Assembly (NCBI GenBank): GCA_028687915.1
Contig: JAQTZF010000001.1
Location: 620,001-684,000 of the forward strand
DNA: 64,000 nucleotides
Reading direction: 5' to 3'
From: Candidatus Daviesbacteria bacterium
GTDB taxonomy: Bacteria; Patescibacteria; Microgenomatia; Daviesbacterales; UBA10151
Part shown: positions 1 to 7,684 of the stretch, piece after piece
Layout of the letters: the number at the start of each line of letters is the position of its first letter
Numbering within the stretch: the first letter of the stretch is position 1
Notes under the pieces: model-generated
The model's input: the letters and a program-made list of their open reading frames with translations, nothing else
Told to the model about the DNA's origin: nothing
The model's database searches: none
Program-made: the position numbers and the translations under genes

Positions 1-900
1 AAGGTGGATGATTTTGATGTTCAGGTAGCCCTACAAGCAAGCACAATGGATGTTCTCTCACAAAAGTTTTGCTATATAGATCAGGGAGCTGACTGGAATT
101 ATTACAGAACCCATATGGAAGCTTTAATGGCTGCCTATCCTACCAAAAAGTTTATCTGGTGGACCATGCCCATTATGACCTCAGGTGATCCCTCAAGAGA
201 TGCTTTTAATAATAATTTAAGAACTTATGCAGCTACCCACAATATAATTCTTTTTGATCTGGCTGCTATTGAATCACATGATCCAGCAGGTAATGCTATT
301 ACCTCAGGTGGTCTGGAAGCTATGTATCCTGCTTATTCTTCTGATGGAGGACATCTAACTGCTGCAGGATCACAAAGGGTAGCTCAGGCTTTTTGGGTGA
401 TGATGGCAAGAATCTCAGGGTGGGATGGTGTAATTCCAACACCAACTCCAACCTCAACACCAACCCCAAATCCCTATGCTGCTAATACAAGGCTTGATCC
501 AGCAAGCACAACTATTTCTGTAAACCAAAACTTTACTGTTAATTTGATGGTAACCAATGCTATAAACCTGGGAGGATTTGATTCTACAATATCTTTTAAT
601 CCTGCTAATGTAGAATTTGTTAGTGCTTCTTTGGGTTCTTTATTAAATAGTACTGGTAGATATGCAAATCCATTAGGCCCAATAGTTAATAATACAAGTG
701 GAACTGTAGGTTATGGTTCTTACTCTTTAGGTAGTACTCCAGCAGGACCAAATGGAGATGGGGTAGTTGCAAGCTTTACTTTTCGGGCAAAAGCTTCGGG
801 TTCAAGTAATTTAAATCTCAGTGATATTCAAGTAAATGATATTTGGGGAAACTCTCAATTAAATGGTCAAATCACAGGAGGGACTGTTATAGTTCAATAA
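1..900 (+). CDS. SGNH/GDSL-type esterase with C-terminal cohesin-like domain (5' partial)
   Basis: The frame is open from the first base, so the true start lies upstream and the catalytic-serine block is not visible. The visible N-terminal part (about residues 1-140) looks like the end of an SGNH hydrolase, with the late Asp-x-x-His block as DGGHL at about residue 115. A Pro-Thr linker follows (about residues 145-157), then a cohesin-like beta-sandwich to the end (GGFDSTISFNP, GDGVVASFTFRAK). Cohesin folds normally bind dockerins or mediate surface attachment; no dockerin is visible here. The protein is probably exported and may act on surface or environmental polysaccharide esters. The next gene starts 3 bases downstream. 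Confidence 0.72.
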   Translation, partial: KVDDFDVQVALQASTMDVLSQKFCYIDQGADWNYYRTHMEALMAAYPTKKFIWWTMPIMTSGDPSRDAFNNNLRTYAATHNIILFDLAAIESHDPAGNAITSGGLEAMYPAYSSDGGHLTAAGSQRVAQAFWVMMARISGWDGVIPTPTPTSTPTPNPYAANTRLDPASTTISVNQNFTVNLMVTNAINLGGFDSTISFNPANVEFVSASLGSLLNSTGRYANPLGPIVNNTSGTVGYGSYSLGSTPAGPNGDGVVASFTFRAKASGSSNLNLSDIQVNDIWGNSQLNGQITGGTVIVQ

Positions 901-903
901 TTT

Positions 904-1551
904 ATGCTTATTTTTAAGTTTTTAATAGCAGTTATATTAACTTTTAATTTCTTTACTTTATCGGGGTTGGTTAGGGCTGCTGATTTAGAAATTACCTGTT
1001 CTCAAAAGGAATGTTTAAAATCAACAGAACAGCCTTTGTTTAGTTCAAATGATGGTTTATGGTATCCAGGTAAATCTATTTCCAAAATTATTATCATAAA
1101 AAATGAAGGTCAGACTGAAAAGGAAGTAAACTTACAAAACAGTAAAAAATACCAAATGGGCAATTTGGAAAATGTTTTAAATGTAACTCTTACAAATAAC
1201 CAAAATAAAAATATTATTTGGAGGGGAAGTCTTAAAAATCTTAATGGTAAAAAATCAGTTTCCTTAGGAAAGATAAGGGCTAATGAAAGTTTAGAACTAA
1301 TAACTACTTTGGCAATGGCAGAATCAGCCCCTCTTGATTTTCAATCTCAAAAGGCAATCTTTGATTTGACTTTCAATTTTACTGCTGATCAAAGAGCCAG
1401 CCAAAATCGATCGCATGAGAAGGGAAATGTTTTAGGTGAATCAACAGTAGAATTAGGGGACCAGGGATTGGTTTTTAAGTTAATTCAGATCTTTCAGGAT
1501 CTTTTATCAAAGTTTTTTAATCTATTTGGTTTTTTAGGTAAAAGGAATTAA
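904..1551 (+). CDS. secreted hypothetical protein
   Basis: A 215-residue protein with an N-terminal hydrophobic signal segment (about residues 3-24, ending GLVRAAD). The mature part contains WYPGKSISKIIIIKNEG, which resembles the start of the beta-sandwich of TasA/CalY-like and DUF11-like surface proteins, where a W-x-PG turn precedes a strand ending in N-x-G. The C-terminus is hydrophobic (about residues 188-211, FKLIQIFQDLL...FNLFGFL) and could be a membrane anchor. It lies 3 bases after the cohesin-type esterase and 4 bases before another surface protein, so the three are likely co-transcribed. No enzymatic motif was seen; function is unassigned. Confidence 0.6.
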   Translation: MLIFKFLIAVILTFNFFTLSGLVRAADLEITCSQKECLKSTEQPLFSSNDGLWYPGKSISKIIIIKNEGQTEKEVNLQNSKKYQMGNLENVLNVTLTNNQNKNIIWRGSLKNLNGKKSVSLGKIRANESLELITTLAMAESAPLDFQSQKAIFDLTFNFTADQRASQNRSHEKGNVLGESTVELGDQGLVFKLIQIFQDLLSKFFNLFGFLGKRN

Positions 1552-1555
1552 ATTT

Positions 1556-2938
1556 ATGAGTTTAGAATCCGGTGTAATTAGAGGTAATACAGAACAAGTA
1601 TCAGAGAATAGTAAAAAGTGGAGGAGGATTGTTGATGATCCTTTAAACCAAATACTAAGAATTGCTGCTACAGGTGAACGGTGGGGAGCTGAAATCCTGG
1701 AAAATATAGAAAAGCGTTATCGTAGGACAGCACTAGCTCCTCTTGTAGTAGCTACATTAACAGTGGCTAGTATCACTGCGGCGGATGTATTACCGCGTAT
1801 CTTAAGCGCTGACTCAATATTTCCTCCTCCTGCTGCAGGAGATTCAACAAGGGTAAGAATAATAAATTATTATCGTTCTCCTATTGTAGCCACAACAAAT
1901 ATTACTAATGTGGTGGGGGTAAGTGGTTATTATACTAATACAGTTTCTGGATGCAGCTATGGTTATATGCGGGCAAAGTATGCTACGGGTTTACCAGAGC
2001 ATCTTAATGATGGTGCGGCAACAATTTTTGCTGAATTACCAGATGGGTTTCAGGCTTCAATTGAGACTGAATTTGGGGGTTATGATCCAGCTGTGGCTCC
2101 AACATTAACCTTGGAGGAACAAGCACGCCGGGTGGACCGGATGTTTAACCAGGGAATTGTAAATGGCAGCACACTTCAATTTATAGCTGGTCGTTATAGA
2201 GAGAATATTTGTACCAGTAATTATTCAAAAGAAGCTGATGATTATGATATGCCTAATGGAAGCAATGATGCTGGAGATGTCCAAAGGGCTGCTGCTTTAT
2301 ATAGACAAACATATCCAATTGCTGGTATTACAAATAACTTAAGCCAAATAGCTGTTAATTTATTAGGTTTATCTCCTATGGTTAATATATCCTTTGATCC
2401 TGAAAGTAACCCTGTAAGAGCAGGAGGAATAGTTACTAAAACTATTATAGGAAAAGATGTAAGAGCTACTGAAGGTGTGGGTGGGGAAGAGATTCATTTA
2501 GTTTTTGATCCACAAAAAATTGAATTAAAAGAGATTAAGCCAAATGCTGATTTTAGTAAAACCGGTAGGGTGGTTGCTCCTGCTTTAGGTCCAGGTCAAG
2601 TATTGGATGCAGTAGAGAAAGCTAATAAGGATGGTTCTATTACTTTTCCATTTATTAGCTGGGGTAAATACCCTAATGGTCCTGAGGGTGATATTAAGTT
2701 AATTGATGTAGTTATGCAGGTTAAGCCTGGAATTTCTTCAGGTGAAATACGATTAGAAGCTGATGTCTCTTTAAATAAAGTATCAGGTGATGCAATTGGT
2801 AAAGGAAGGTCGATTGGGACTATAAATATTGCTTCAGAAGCCACTCCTATACCTACTGTTATACCTACAGCAACACCTGTTATTGAGAATTTGAATTATA
2901 AATCCTATTTAACCGGAATTCAAAGAAACGCACCTTAA
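1556..2938 (+). CDS. membrane-anchored surface protein with cohesin-like domain
   Basis: A 460-residue protein. The N-terminal 55 residues are charged and likely cytoplasmic, then comes one hydrophobic segment (about residues 58-80, TALAPLVVATLTVASITAADV). A middle domain of about 190 residues was not recognised; it has scattered Cys and many Asn/Tyr. About residues 270-425 look cohesin-like (GGEEIHLVFDPQKIELKEI, then IKLIDVVMQVKPGISSGEIRLEA). A short Pro-Thr stretch follows near the C-terminus (PIPTVIPTATP). It ends the surface operon that starts at the window edge and converges on the histidine kinase gene 15 bases away. Its role is probably surface attachment or scaffolding. Confidence 0.6.
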   Translation: MSLESGVIRGNTEQVSENSKKWRRIVDDPLNQILRIAATGERWGAEILENIEKRYRRTALAPLVVATLTVASITAADVLPRILSADSIFPPPAAGDSTRVRIINYYRSPIVATTNITNVVGVSGYYTNTVSGCSYGYMRAKYATGLPEHLNDGAATIFAELPDGFQASIETEFGGYDPAVAPTLTLEEQARRVDRMFNQGIVNGSTLQFIAGRYRENICTSNYSKEADDYDMPNGSNDAGDVQRAAALYRQTYPIAGITNNLSQIAVNLLGLSPMVNISFDPESNPVRAGGIVTKTIIGKDVRATEGVGGEEIHLVFDPQKIELKEIKPNADFSKTGRVVAPALGPGQVLDAVEKANKDGSITFPFISWGKYPNGPEGDIKLIDVVMQVKPGISSGEIRLEADVSLNKVSGDAIGKGRSIGTINIASEATPIPTVIPTATPVIENLNYKSYLTGIQRNAP

Positions 2939-2953
2939 TTATCAGCAGATTGT

Positions 2954-4189
2954 TTACCTGCTAATAGGTATAGAGAAAGAAAAAGTGGTTCCTTTACCAA
3001 GCTCGCTGGTTGGAGCATATAATATACCACCGCAGTCTTCTATATTTTTCTTAGCCATTCCTATGCCTTTTCCTGAGCTTCCTTTTTTAGAAAACCCATC
3101 AATCATGCAGTTTTTTAAGTCTTCAGGGGACATACCAGGACCGTTGTCGATTACAGAGATGGTAAGTACTCCGTTTATAGCATTAGTGTAAAGATCAATT
3201 TTTGTTGCTCCTGCTTGCTCGGCGTTAAATATAAAAACTCCTAAAGCACGTAGGAATTTACCTTCATCTATTTTAATATTAACTGATTCATTTAATTGAG
3301 TTACTTTGAGTTCTGTGTCACCACTAATAAATGCTCTTTTGCTGGTTGTAGCTGCAGACAAAAATTCATTTGCGTCTACAACTATTAATTTTGGCTCTCT
3401 TAAATATTCAAGTTGGTCCAGGGCTTCTGTAATTAATTGCTCAAGCCTATTTGCACCTGTTAATATATACTTAGAACAAGTATCTACAGTTGTTATATTA
3501 AGAGTATCGTTTTTTTCACAGTCTTTTGTTAATAATTGTGCAAATCCACTGATAATTGTTAAAGGAGATCTTAAATCATGTGCAATATCTTGCACTGTAG
3601 GTATTATTGCTTCTGCTTTTAATAGCTGATATTCTAATTGTTTAACTCTATCTCTTAATTTTTGTTCTGTAATATCAGTTATCTTTATTGCTACATCTAT
3701 CTTATCCTGTATTGACATGCGGATTGGAAAAGCACTAATTCCATACCAACGCCCATTTGTGATATCTTCAGCTTCAGTTTGAGAATAAGTTAGCCTGCCT
3801 GATTGTATTTCCTGAAATATTGAATGAGCTTCAGCGTCATCAGCTACTTGACCTGCCAAAAATATTGCTATTTTATCAGAAATATTGCTGGAGGCTTTAG
3901 TTAATTGCTTTGAAGCGCTGTTTTCCCAGAAAGCATTTGTTTCCAAATCAACAGCTGGTTCTGCACAATAAATTAATACTCCATCTTTTTCCTCACCATA
4001 GGAAATAGCTAACTTATCTCTGTAGGATTTGTCCAATAACTCATCTAATTTAAGTGGGGTTGTGGGACATTGCCTTAATAACCATTCGGTGCTTAGCCGG
4101 TTTGGATCTTGTCCATAGAGAGTCCTCTCAACGGGTTTTGAGTCTGTTTTTGTATTTATGTTTGATTTAATGGTTAGTTCAGAAATCAT
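2954..4189 (-). CDS. sensor histidine kinase (PAS-like, HisKA, HATPase)
   Basis: A 411-residue soluble kinase with no transmembrane segment, so it should sense a cytoplasmic signal. The N-terminal half (about residues 50-175) resembles a PAS-type sensor ending in the usual DITEQK linker, followed by a short coiled coil. The H-box HDLRSP carries the phospho-acceptor His204. The ATPase domain shows DNGPGM (G1), GKGIGMA (G2) and a final GKGTTFSFSIP. The N-box is unusual: FNAEQAG replaces the usual N-x-x-x-N. No response regulator is adjacent, so it is an orphan kinase here. A good promoter (TTGATA-17-TATAAT) lies only 8 bases before the ATG, suggesting leaderless transcription. Confidence 0.88.
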   Translation of the reverse strand: MISELTIKSNINTKTDSKPVERTLYGQDPNRLSTEWLLRQCPTTPLKLDELLDKSYRDKLAISYGEEKDGVLIYCAEPAVDLETNAFWENSASKQLTKASSNISDKIAIFLAGQVADDAEAHSIFQEIQSGRLTYSQTEAEDITNGRWYGISAFPIRMSIQDKIDVAIKITDITEQKLRDRVKQLEYQLLKAEAIIPTVQDIAHDLRSPLTIISGFAQLLTKDCEKNDTLNITTVDTCSKYILTGANRLEQLITEALDQLEYLREPKLIVVDANEFLSAATTSKRAFISGDTELKVTQLNESVNIKIDEGKFLRALGVFIFNAEQAGATKIDLYTNAINGVLTISVIDNGPGMSPEDLKNCMIDGFSKKGSSGKGIGMAKKNIEDCGGILYAPTSELGKGTTFSFSIPISR

Positions 4190-4197
4190 ATCTGCTA

Positions 4198-4226
4198 ATT
4201 ATATTATATCTTATAGTAAATATCAA
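4198..4226 (-). promoter_or_regulatory. sigma70-type promoter of the histidine kinase gene
   Basis: Read on the minus strand: TTGATA (4226-4221), 17-base spacer, TATAAT (4203-4198), then 8 bases to the ATG at 4189. The predicted start point falls at or next to the ATG. Confidence 0.65.
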
Positions 4227-4247
4227 CTTTCTGATAATGTACAGATA

Positions 4248-4276
4248 TTTACAATTAAATACCATAGTAATACAAT
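4248..4276 (+). promoter_or_regulatory. sigma70-type promoter of the cytidylate-kinase-like gene
   Basis: TTTACA (4248-4253), 17-base spacer, TACAAT (4271-4276), then 16 bases to the chosen ATG at 4293. It supports the internal ATG over an earlier in-frame ATG at 4158, which would lie upstream of this promoter and inside the divergent kinase gene. Confidence 0.5.
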
Positions 4277-4292
4277 TACAGCGCAATCGGAT

Positions 4293-4967
4293 ATGAAAAT
4301 TTTTAATATAGTAAATAAAAATTTACAGTCTTCCATCAATCACCCCTTCACAAAGAGCGTTCTAGAAAATAAGAGCTTTCCCATCATAACAATTTCTCGC
4401 GAAAAAGGCGCGGGCGGTATTGTTGTTGCTGAAAAACTAGCTAAAAAACTTGGTAAAAAGTGGGATTATTACCATAAAGATATAGTAGATCAAATTGCAA
4501 AGGAATCAAAAACATCTCCTGAGAGGGTTGAAGAGCTGGAAGAAAAACCAATTCCGTACTTGCAAGACTTTCTAGAAGGCTGGATTGGTGGGGACGGTAT
4601 GGATGTAAATAAATACCATAAAAATCTTATTAAAGTGCTTTATGCACTCGGAAGTAAGGGACATTCTATTTTAGTTGGACGGGGAGCAAACTTCATTTTC
4701 CCCAACTCTTTGAAGGTTCGTATTATTGCTGATAAAGAGCAAAGAATTAAATGGCTGATGCAATATGAGAAGTTATCAGAAAAGGCAGCTACAGAGGAAG
4801 CAGATGAAACAGATAAAGAAAGCACAAAATTTATCTCTAATTTATATAATAAAGATATAACTGATCCTAAAAACTATGATTTGGTTATTAAAACCAGCCT
4901 TGTCTTACCAGCGGAAGAAGCAGTTGATATTATTGCCAGGGTAGCGAAAAAGAGGTTTAAACTCTAA
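4293..4967 (+). CDS. cytidylate kinase-like family protein
   Basis: A 224-residue P-loop kinase of the cytidylate-kinase-like family. The phosphate-binding segment is ISREKGAGG (a relaxed P-loop typical of this family rather than GxxxxGK[ST]). It is followed by the DYYHKDIVDQIAKES block and by GRGANFI, which matches the GRG-x-N/G segment of the family. The late Asp/Glu-rich helix DETDKES replaces the usual R-x-x-x-D-R lid. Canonical CMP kinase activity cannot be assumed, because this family is poorly characterised. The start at 4293 was chosen because the longer frame reaches into the divergent kinase gene and adds 45 unconserved-looking residues. The downstream DUF192 gene follows after 8 bases. 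Confidence 0.75.
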   Translation: MKIFNIVNKNLQSSINHPFTKSVLENKSFPIITISREKGAGGIVVAEKLAKKLGKKWDYYHKDIVDQIAKESKTSPERVEELEEKPIPYLQDFLEGWIGGDGMDVNKYHKNLIKVLYALGSKGHSILVGRGANFIFPNSLKVRIIADKEQRIKWLMQYEKLSEKAATEEADETDKESTKFISNLYNKDITDPKNYDLVIKTSLVLPAEEAVDIIARVAKKRFKL

Positions 4968-4975
4968 AATTAGTT

Positions 4976-5311
4976 GTGATCCTAAAAAACCTTTCCCAAA
5001 AAACTATTCTTTGTTCAAATTTAAAAATTGCCTCAACATTTTTTGACAATTTGTTTGGATTATTAAGACAATCTAATCAGGGAATGTTATTTTATACCAG
5101 ATTTGGAATTCATACTTTTGGGATGACTAAAAATATAGATGTATTAATCTTAGATAAAGAGCATAAGGTTGTAAAAATAAATATAGGCTTGCATCATAAT
5201 CAACTATTCTTTTGGAACCCAAAATATAATATTGTAATTGAATTGCCTGAAGGCTCTGTTAATATCAGTAAAACAAAGCCAGGAGATCAGCTTTTTTGGG
5301 CAAAAAAATAG
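4976..5311 (+). CDS. DUF192 family protein, short form
   Basis: A 111-residue protein with a GTG start, directly after the cytidylate-kinase-like gene. The layout matches DUF192: a leading segment ending FGLLR, then GMLFYTRFGIHTFGM (family pattern GMLF...fWM), IDVLILDKEHKVV, and the terminal ELPEGSVNISKTKPGD-type block. Trp in the central fWM motif is replaced by Phe-Gly. It has no signal peptide, unlike the second DUF192 protein in this window (9488-9976). Function of the family is not established. The stop codon lies inside the stem of a terminator. Confidence 0.7.
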   Translation: MILKNLSQKTILCSNLKIASTFFDNLFGLLRQSNQGMLFYTRFGIHTFGMTKNIDVLILDKEHKVVKINIGLHHNQLFFWNPKYNIVIELPEGSVNISKTKPGDQLFWAKK

Positions 5312-5337
5312 CCTCAGCTTTTAAACTAAAGGCTATT
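5307..5337. terminator. bidirectional intrinsic terminator
   Basis: AATAGCCT (5307-5314) pairs with AGGCTATT (5330-5337). T-rich sequence follows on the plus strand, and a run of seven A precedes the stem, giving a T run for the minus strand. It serves both the DUF192 gene and the convergent RRM gene. Confidence 0.75.
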
Positions 5338-5363
5338 ATTTTCGGATTAATCCAAAAAAAGAA

Positions 5364-5711
5364 TTATCTTCTTCCTCCGCCACGTTTATCGTAGCCTCCG
5401 CCATTTCCACCTCTATTTTGATAACCACCGTTATCTCTACGGAAATTATCTCCTTGAGGTCTTTCTTCTCTTGGTCTGGCGACGGATACAGCTAATGCTC
5501 TTCCGTTCATGTCAGAACCATTCAAATCTTGAATAGCTTTATTTGCTTCATCGTCATTTTGCATTTCTACAAAACCGAATCCTCTTGATTGTCCTGTAAA
5601 CTTATCCATTACAACAGTTGCAGATACAACTTGTCCGAATTTCTCGAACATTTCTTGTAACTCTTGGCTGGTTGTACTGTATGGTAAGCTTCCAACGAAT
5701 ATCTTTGTCAT
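5364..5711 (-). CDS. RRM-type RNA-binding protein
   Basis: A 115-residue protein with one RNA recognition motif: RNP2 is IFVGSL near the N-terminus and RNP1 is RGFGFVEM at about residue 45. A Gly/Arg/Asn-rich tail follows (about residues 83-115). This is the classic cyanobacterial/CPR RNA-binding protein layout, often cold-induced; binding to single-stranded RNA is expected. The start at 5711 was chosen because AAAGGTGG sits 8-9 bases upstream, whereas the GTG at 5723 lies inside that ribosome binding site. The gene is monocistronic and has a long leader of about 125 bases, unlike most genes here, which suggests post-transcriptional control. Confidence 0.92.
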   Translation of the reverse strand: MTKIFVGSLPYSTTSQELQEMFEKFGQVVSATVVMDKFTGQSRGFGFVEMQNDDEANKAIQDLNGSDMNGRALAVSVARPREERPQGDNFRRDNGGYQNRGGNGGGYDKRGGGRR

Positions 5712-5843
5712 TAATATCACCACCTTTCTATGTGTGTTAAACTGCGCTAAAAATCAAATGAAAATCAGGGAAAATTGAAAACATGAAGTGGGCTGTCGTT
5801 TAAATAATACTTTCTACTCTACTGATCGCTCAGAAGTAAGTTG

Positions 5844-5872
5844 AGTATAGCAGGTTGCTGTTTGAATAGCAA
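5844..5872 (-). promoter_or_regulatory. promoter of the RRM gene, with a leader of about 125 nt
   Basis: On the minus strand: TTGCTA (5872-5867), 17-base spacer, TATACT (5849-5844). The start point should lie near 5837, leaving about 125 bases before the ATG at 5711. The leader contains no other gene. Confidence 0.6.
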
Positions 5873-5904
5873 TATACACTAAATATCAGGAAGCATTACA
5901 TGCT

Positions 5905-5932
5905 TTGAAATTTTATCTGGAAATGATAGACT
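5905..5932 (+). promoter_or_regulatory. promoter of the MacAB-type efflux operon
   Basis: TTGAAA (5905-5910), 16-base spacer, TAGACT (5927-5932), 12 bases before the ATG at 5945. No Shine-Dalgarno sequence is visible, so the transcript would carry only a very short leader. Confidence 0.45.
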
Positions 5933-5944
5933 AGCCTGTAATAT

Positions 5945-7021
5945 ATGAAATCAATTTTTTCATTCTTAAAACTACATAAAAAAGCTCTAATTGCTTTGAT
6001 ACTTTTTATAATTTTAGCTGTCTTTATTTCTTTCAGAGTGGGTTGGATAGGATCAAAAGAACCGGTATATAAAACTATAACTTTATCAAAAGGGGATTTA
6101 GCAACTGTGATTAATGCTTCAGGTCAGATTGAGTCTGAAAATGAAGCTACTTTAAGCTTTCTTAGTCCAGGAAGGATAGCATTTTTGGGGTTTAAAACAG
6201 GTGATAATGTTAGCAAAGGCCAGGTAATTGCTTCACTGGATTCTACTCAGGCACAATTAACATATAATAAGGCACAATCAGCTTATAAAAGTGCTCAATC
6301 ATCTCTTACAAAAGTTTTGGATGATATTCATTTAGCTCAATATGGGAATGGCGGGTTTTCAAATGTTGGTTCCAGTAATGAAACAATGACTCAAAAAAAT
6401 ACCAGAGAGTTAGCAGAAAACGCCAAGGATGAGGCTTTTCGTGATTTACAATCAGCTGCTAAGGCATTGGAGTTTTCTACAATAATTGCTCCATTTGATG
6501 GTATTATTTCTGATATTTCAGGGATATATGTTGGTCAAAATGTATCTGCTGCCAGCCCCAGTTCAGTAAAAATCGTAGGACTTGGTCAGTTAAAATTTGT
6601 GGCCAATGTTGATGAAATTGATTATTCTAAGTTAAAAGTAGGTGATCAGGCGGAAATTTTACTTGATGCTTATCCTGATGAAAAATTTAGTGGCCAAATC
6701 ACTAAAATTGGAGCTGTTGCTACAAGACTTACCACAGGTGGGTCTGTTGTGCCTGCTGATTTAACAATTAATAACACTGAGAAGCTGAAAAGTGGATTAA
6801 ATGGTGAAATGAATGTCACTATTACTTCTAAAACTAGTGTTTTGGTCTTGCCAAACTCTGCTATCAGAAAAGAAGGGGACTCTAGGTATGTTTATGTGTT
6901 AATCAATAACAAGGTAGAAAAAAGGAATATTACTGTGGGTGAAACACTAGGCAGTCAAACAGAAGTTATTGGTGGTTTAAATGAAGGTGATGCTGTAGTT
7001 TTGGGTGATATTGTAAAATGA
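5945..7021 (+). CDS. membrane fusion protein of a MacAB-like ABC exporter
   Basis: A 358-residue HlyD/MacA-type adaptor. One N-terminal membrane segment (about residues 15-30) is followed by a lipoyl half-motif (GRIAFLGFKTGDNVSKGQVIASLD), a short helical hairpin (about residues 100-165), the second lipoyl half (FDGIISDISGIYVGQNV) and beta-barrel and membrane-proximal domains. It overlaps the ATPase gene by 4 bases. In a single-membrane cell such adaptors probably reach the wall rather than an outer-membrane channel. The substrate is unknown; macrolides, peptides and lipids are all known for the family. Confidence 0.85.
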   Translation: MKSIFSFLKLHKKALIALILFIILAVFISFRVGWIGSKEPVYKTITLSKGDLATVINASGQIESENEATLSFLSPGRIAFLGFKTGDNVSKGQVIASLDSTQAQLTYNKAQSAYKSAQSSLTKVLDDIHLAQYGNGGFSNVGSSNETMTQKNTRELAENAKDEAFRDLQSAAKALEFSTIIAPFDGIISDISGIYVGQNVSAASPSSVKIVGLGQLKFVANVDEIDYSKLKVGDQAEILLDAYPDEKFSGQITKIGAVATRLTTGGSVVPADLTINNTEKLKSGLNGEMNVTITSKTSVLVLPNSAIRKEGDSRYVYVLINNKVEKRNITVGETLGSQTEVIGGLNEGDAVVLGDIVK

Positions 7022-7683
7022 TTCTTTCGTTGCGAAACGTAACAAAAACCTATTGTCTTGAAGGTGCTGAAGTGCGTGCTCTTGATGGTGTGAGCATAGA
7101 TATTAAAGAAGGAGAGTTTGTGGCGATTGTTGGACCTTCTGGTTCTGGTAAATCTACTCTTATGCATATCGTTGGTTTGCTTGATACCCCAACTTCCGGA
7201 AAAGTTCTTTTAGAAGATAAAGAGGTAACCCGTATGTCAGAAGCAACTTTAGCAAAACTGCGAAATGAGCATATTGGATTTGTTTTTCAGCAATTTAATC
7301 TTTTACCAAGAGTTTCAGCTTTGGAAAATGTGGAGTTGCCTTTAATTTATAAAGGTGTGGGGGCTGGTGAAAGAAGACAAAGAGCCACTAAGATGCTTGA
7401 GATGGTTGGGTTGGGTGAGAGATTAAATAATTGGCCAAATCAATTATCCGGAGGCCAGCAACAAAGAGTAGCTATTGCCAGAGCTTTGATTTTAAATCCT
7501 CTGATTATTTTGGCTGATGAACCAACCGGAAATTTAGATTCTAAAACAGGCAAAGATATTTTAGATCTTTTGCATAAGTTGAATAAAGAAGGTCATACTG
7601 TAGTTTTAGTAACACATGATTCGGATGTAGCAGTAAGTGCAAAAAGGCAGATAAAAATCAGAGATGGAAAGGTGGTTTCGTAA
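7018..7683 (+). CDS. ABC transporter ATP-binding protein (MacB/LolD type)
   Basis: A 221-residue ATPase with all nucleotide-binding motifs: Walker A GPSGSGKST (about residues 39-47), Q-loop VFQQFNLLPR, signature LSGGQQQR, Walker B LIILADEPTGNLDS and switch His in VTHD. The ADEPTGNLDS wording and the length are typical of the MacB/LolD/FtsE subfamily, which powers mechanotransmission exporters rather than channel-type transport. The start overlaps the adaptor stop, and the permease ATG follows 1 base after this stop, so the three subunits form one translational unit. Confidence 0.92.
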   Translation: MILSLRNVTKTYCLEGAEVRALDGVSIDIKEGEFVAIVGPSGSGKSTLMHIVGLLDTPTSGKVLLEDKEVTRMSEATLAKLRNEHIGFVFQQFNLLPRVSALENVELPLIYKGVGAGERRQRATKMLEMVGLGERLNNWPNQLSGGQQQRVAIARALILNPLIILADEPTGNLDSKTGKDILDLLHKLNKEGHTVVLVTHDSDVAVSAKRQIKIRDGKVVS

Positions 7684-7684
7684 A

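Noticed and set aside
2943..2961. Weak hairpin AGCAG/CTGCT between convergent genes as a terminator
   Set aside because: The stem is only 5 bp with a 9-base loop and no T run on either strand.
3306..3629. 107-codon plus-strand frame inside the histidine kinase gene
   Set aside because: It is antisense to the H-box region of a clear kinase and has no coding signs of its own.
5344..5353. Palindrome GGATTAATCC near the RRM gene end as an operator
   Set aside because: It lies downstream of both convergent genes, next to a better terminator, with no promoter to regulate.
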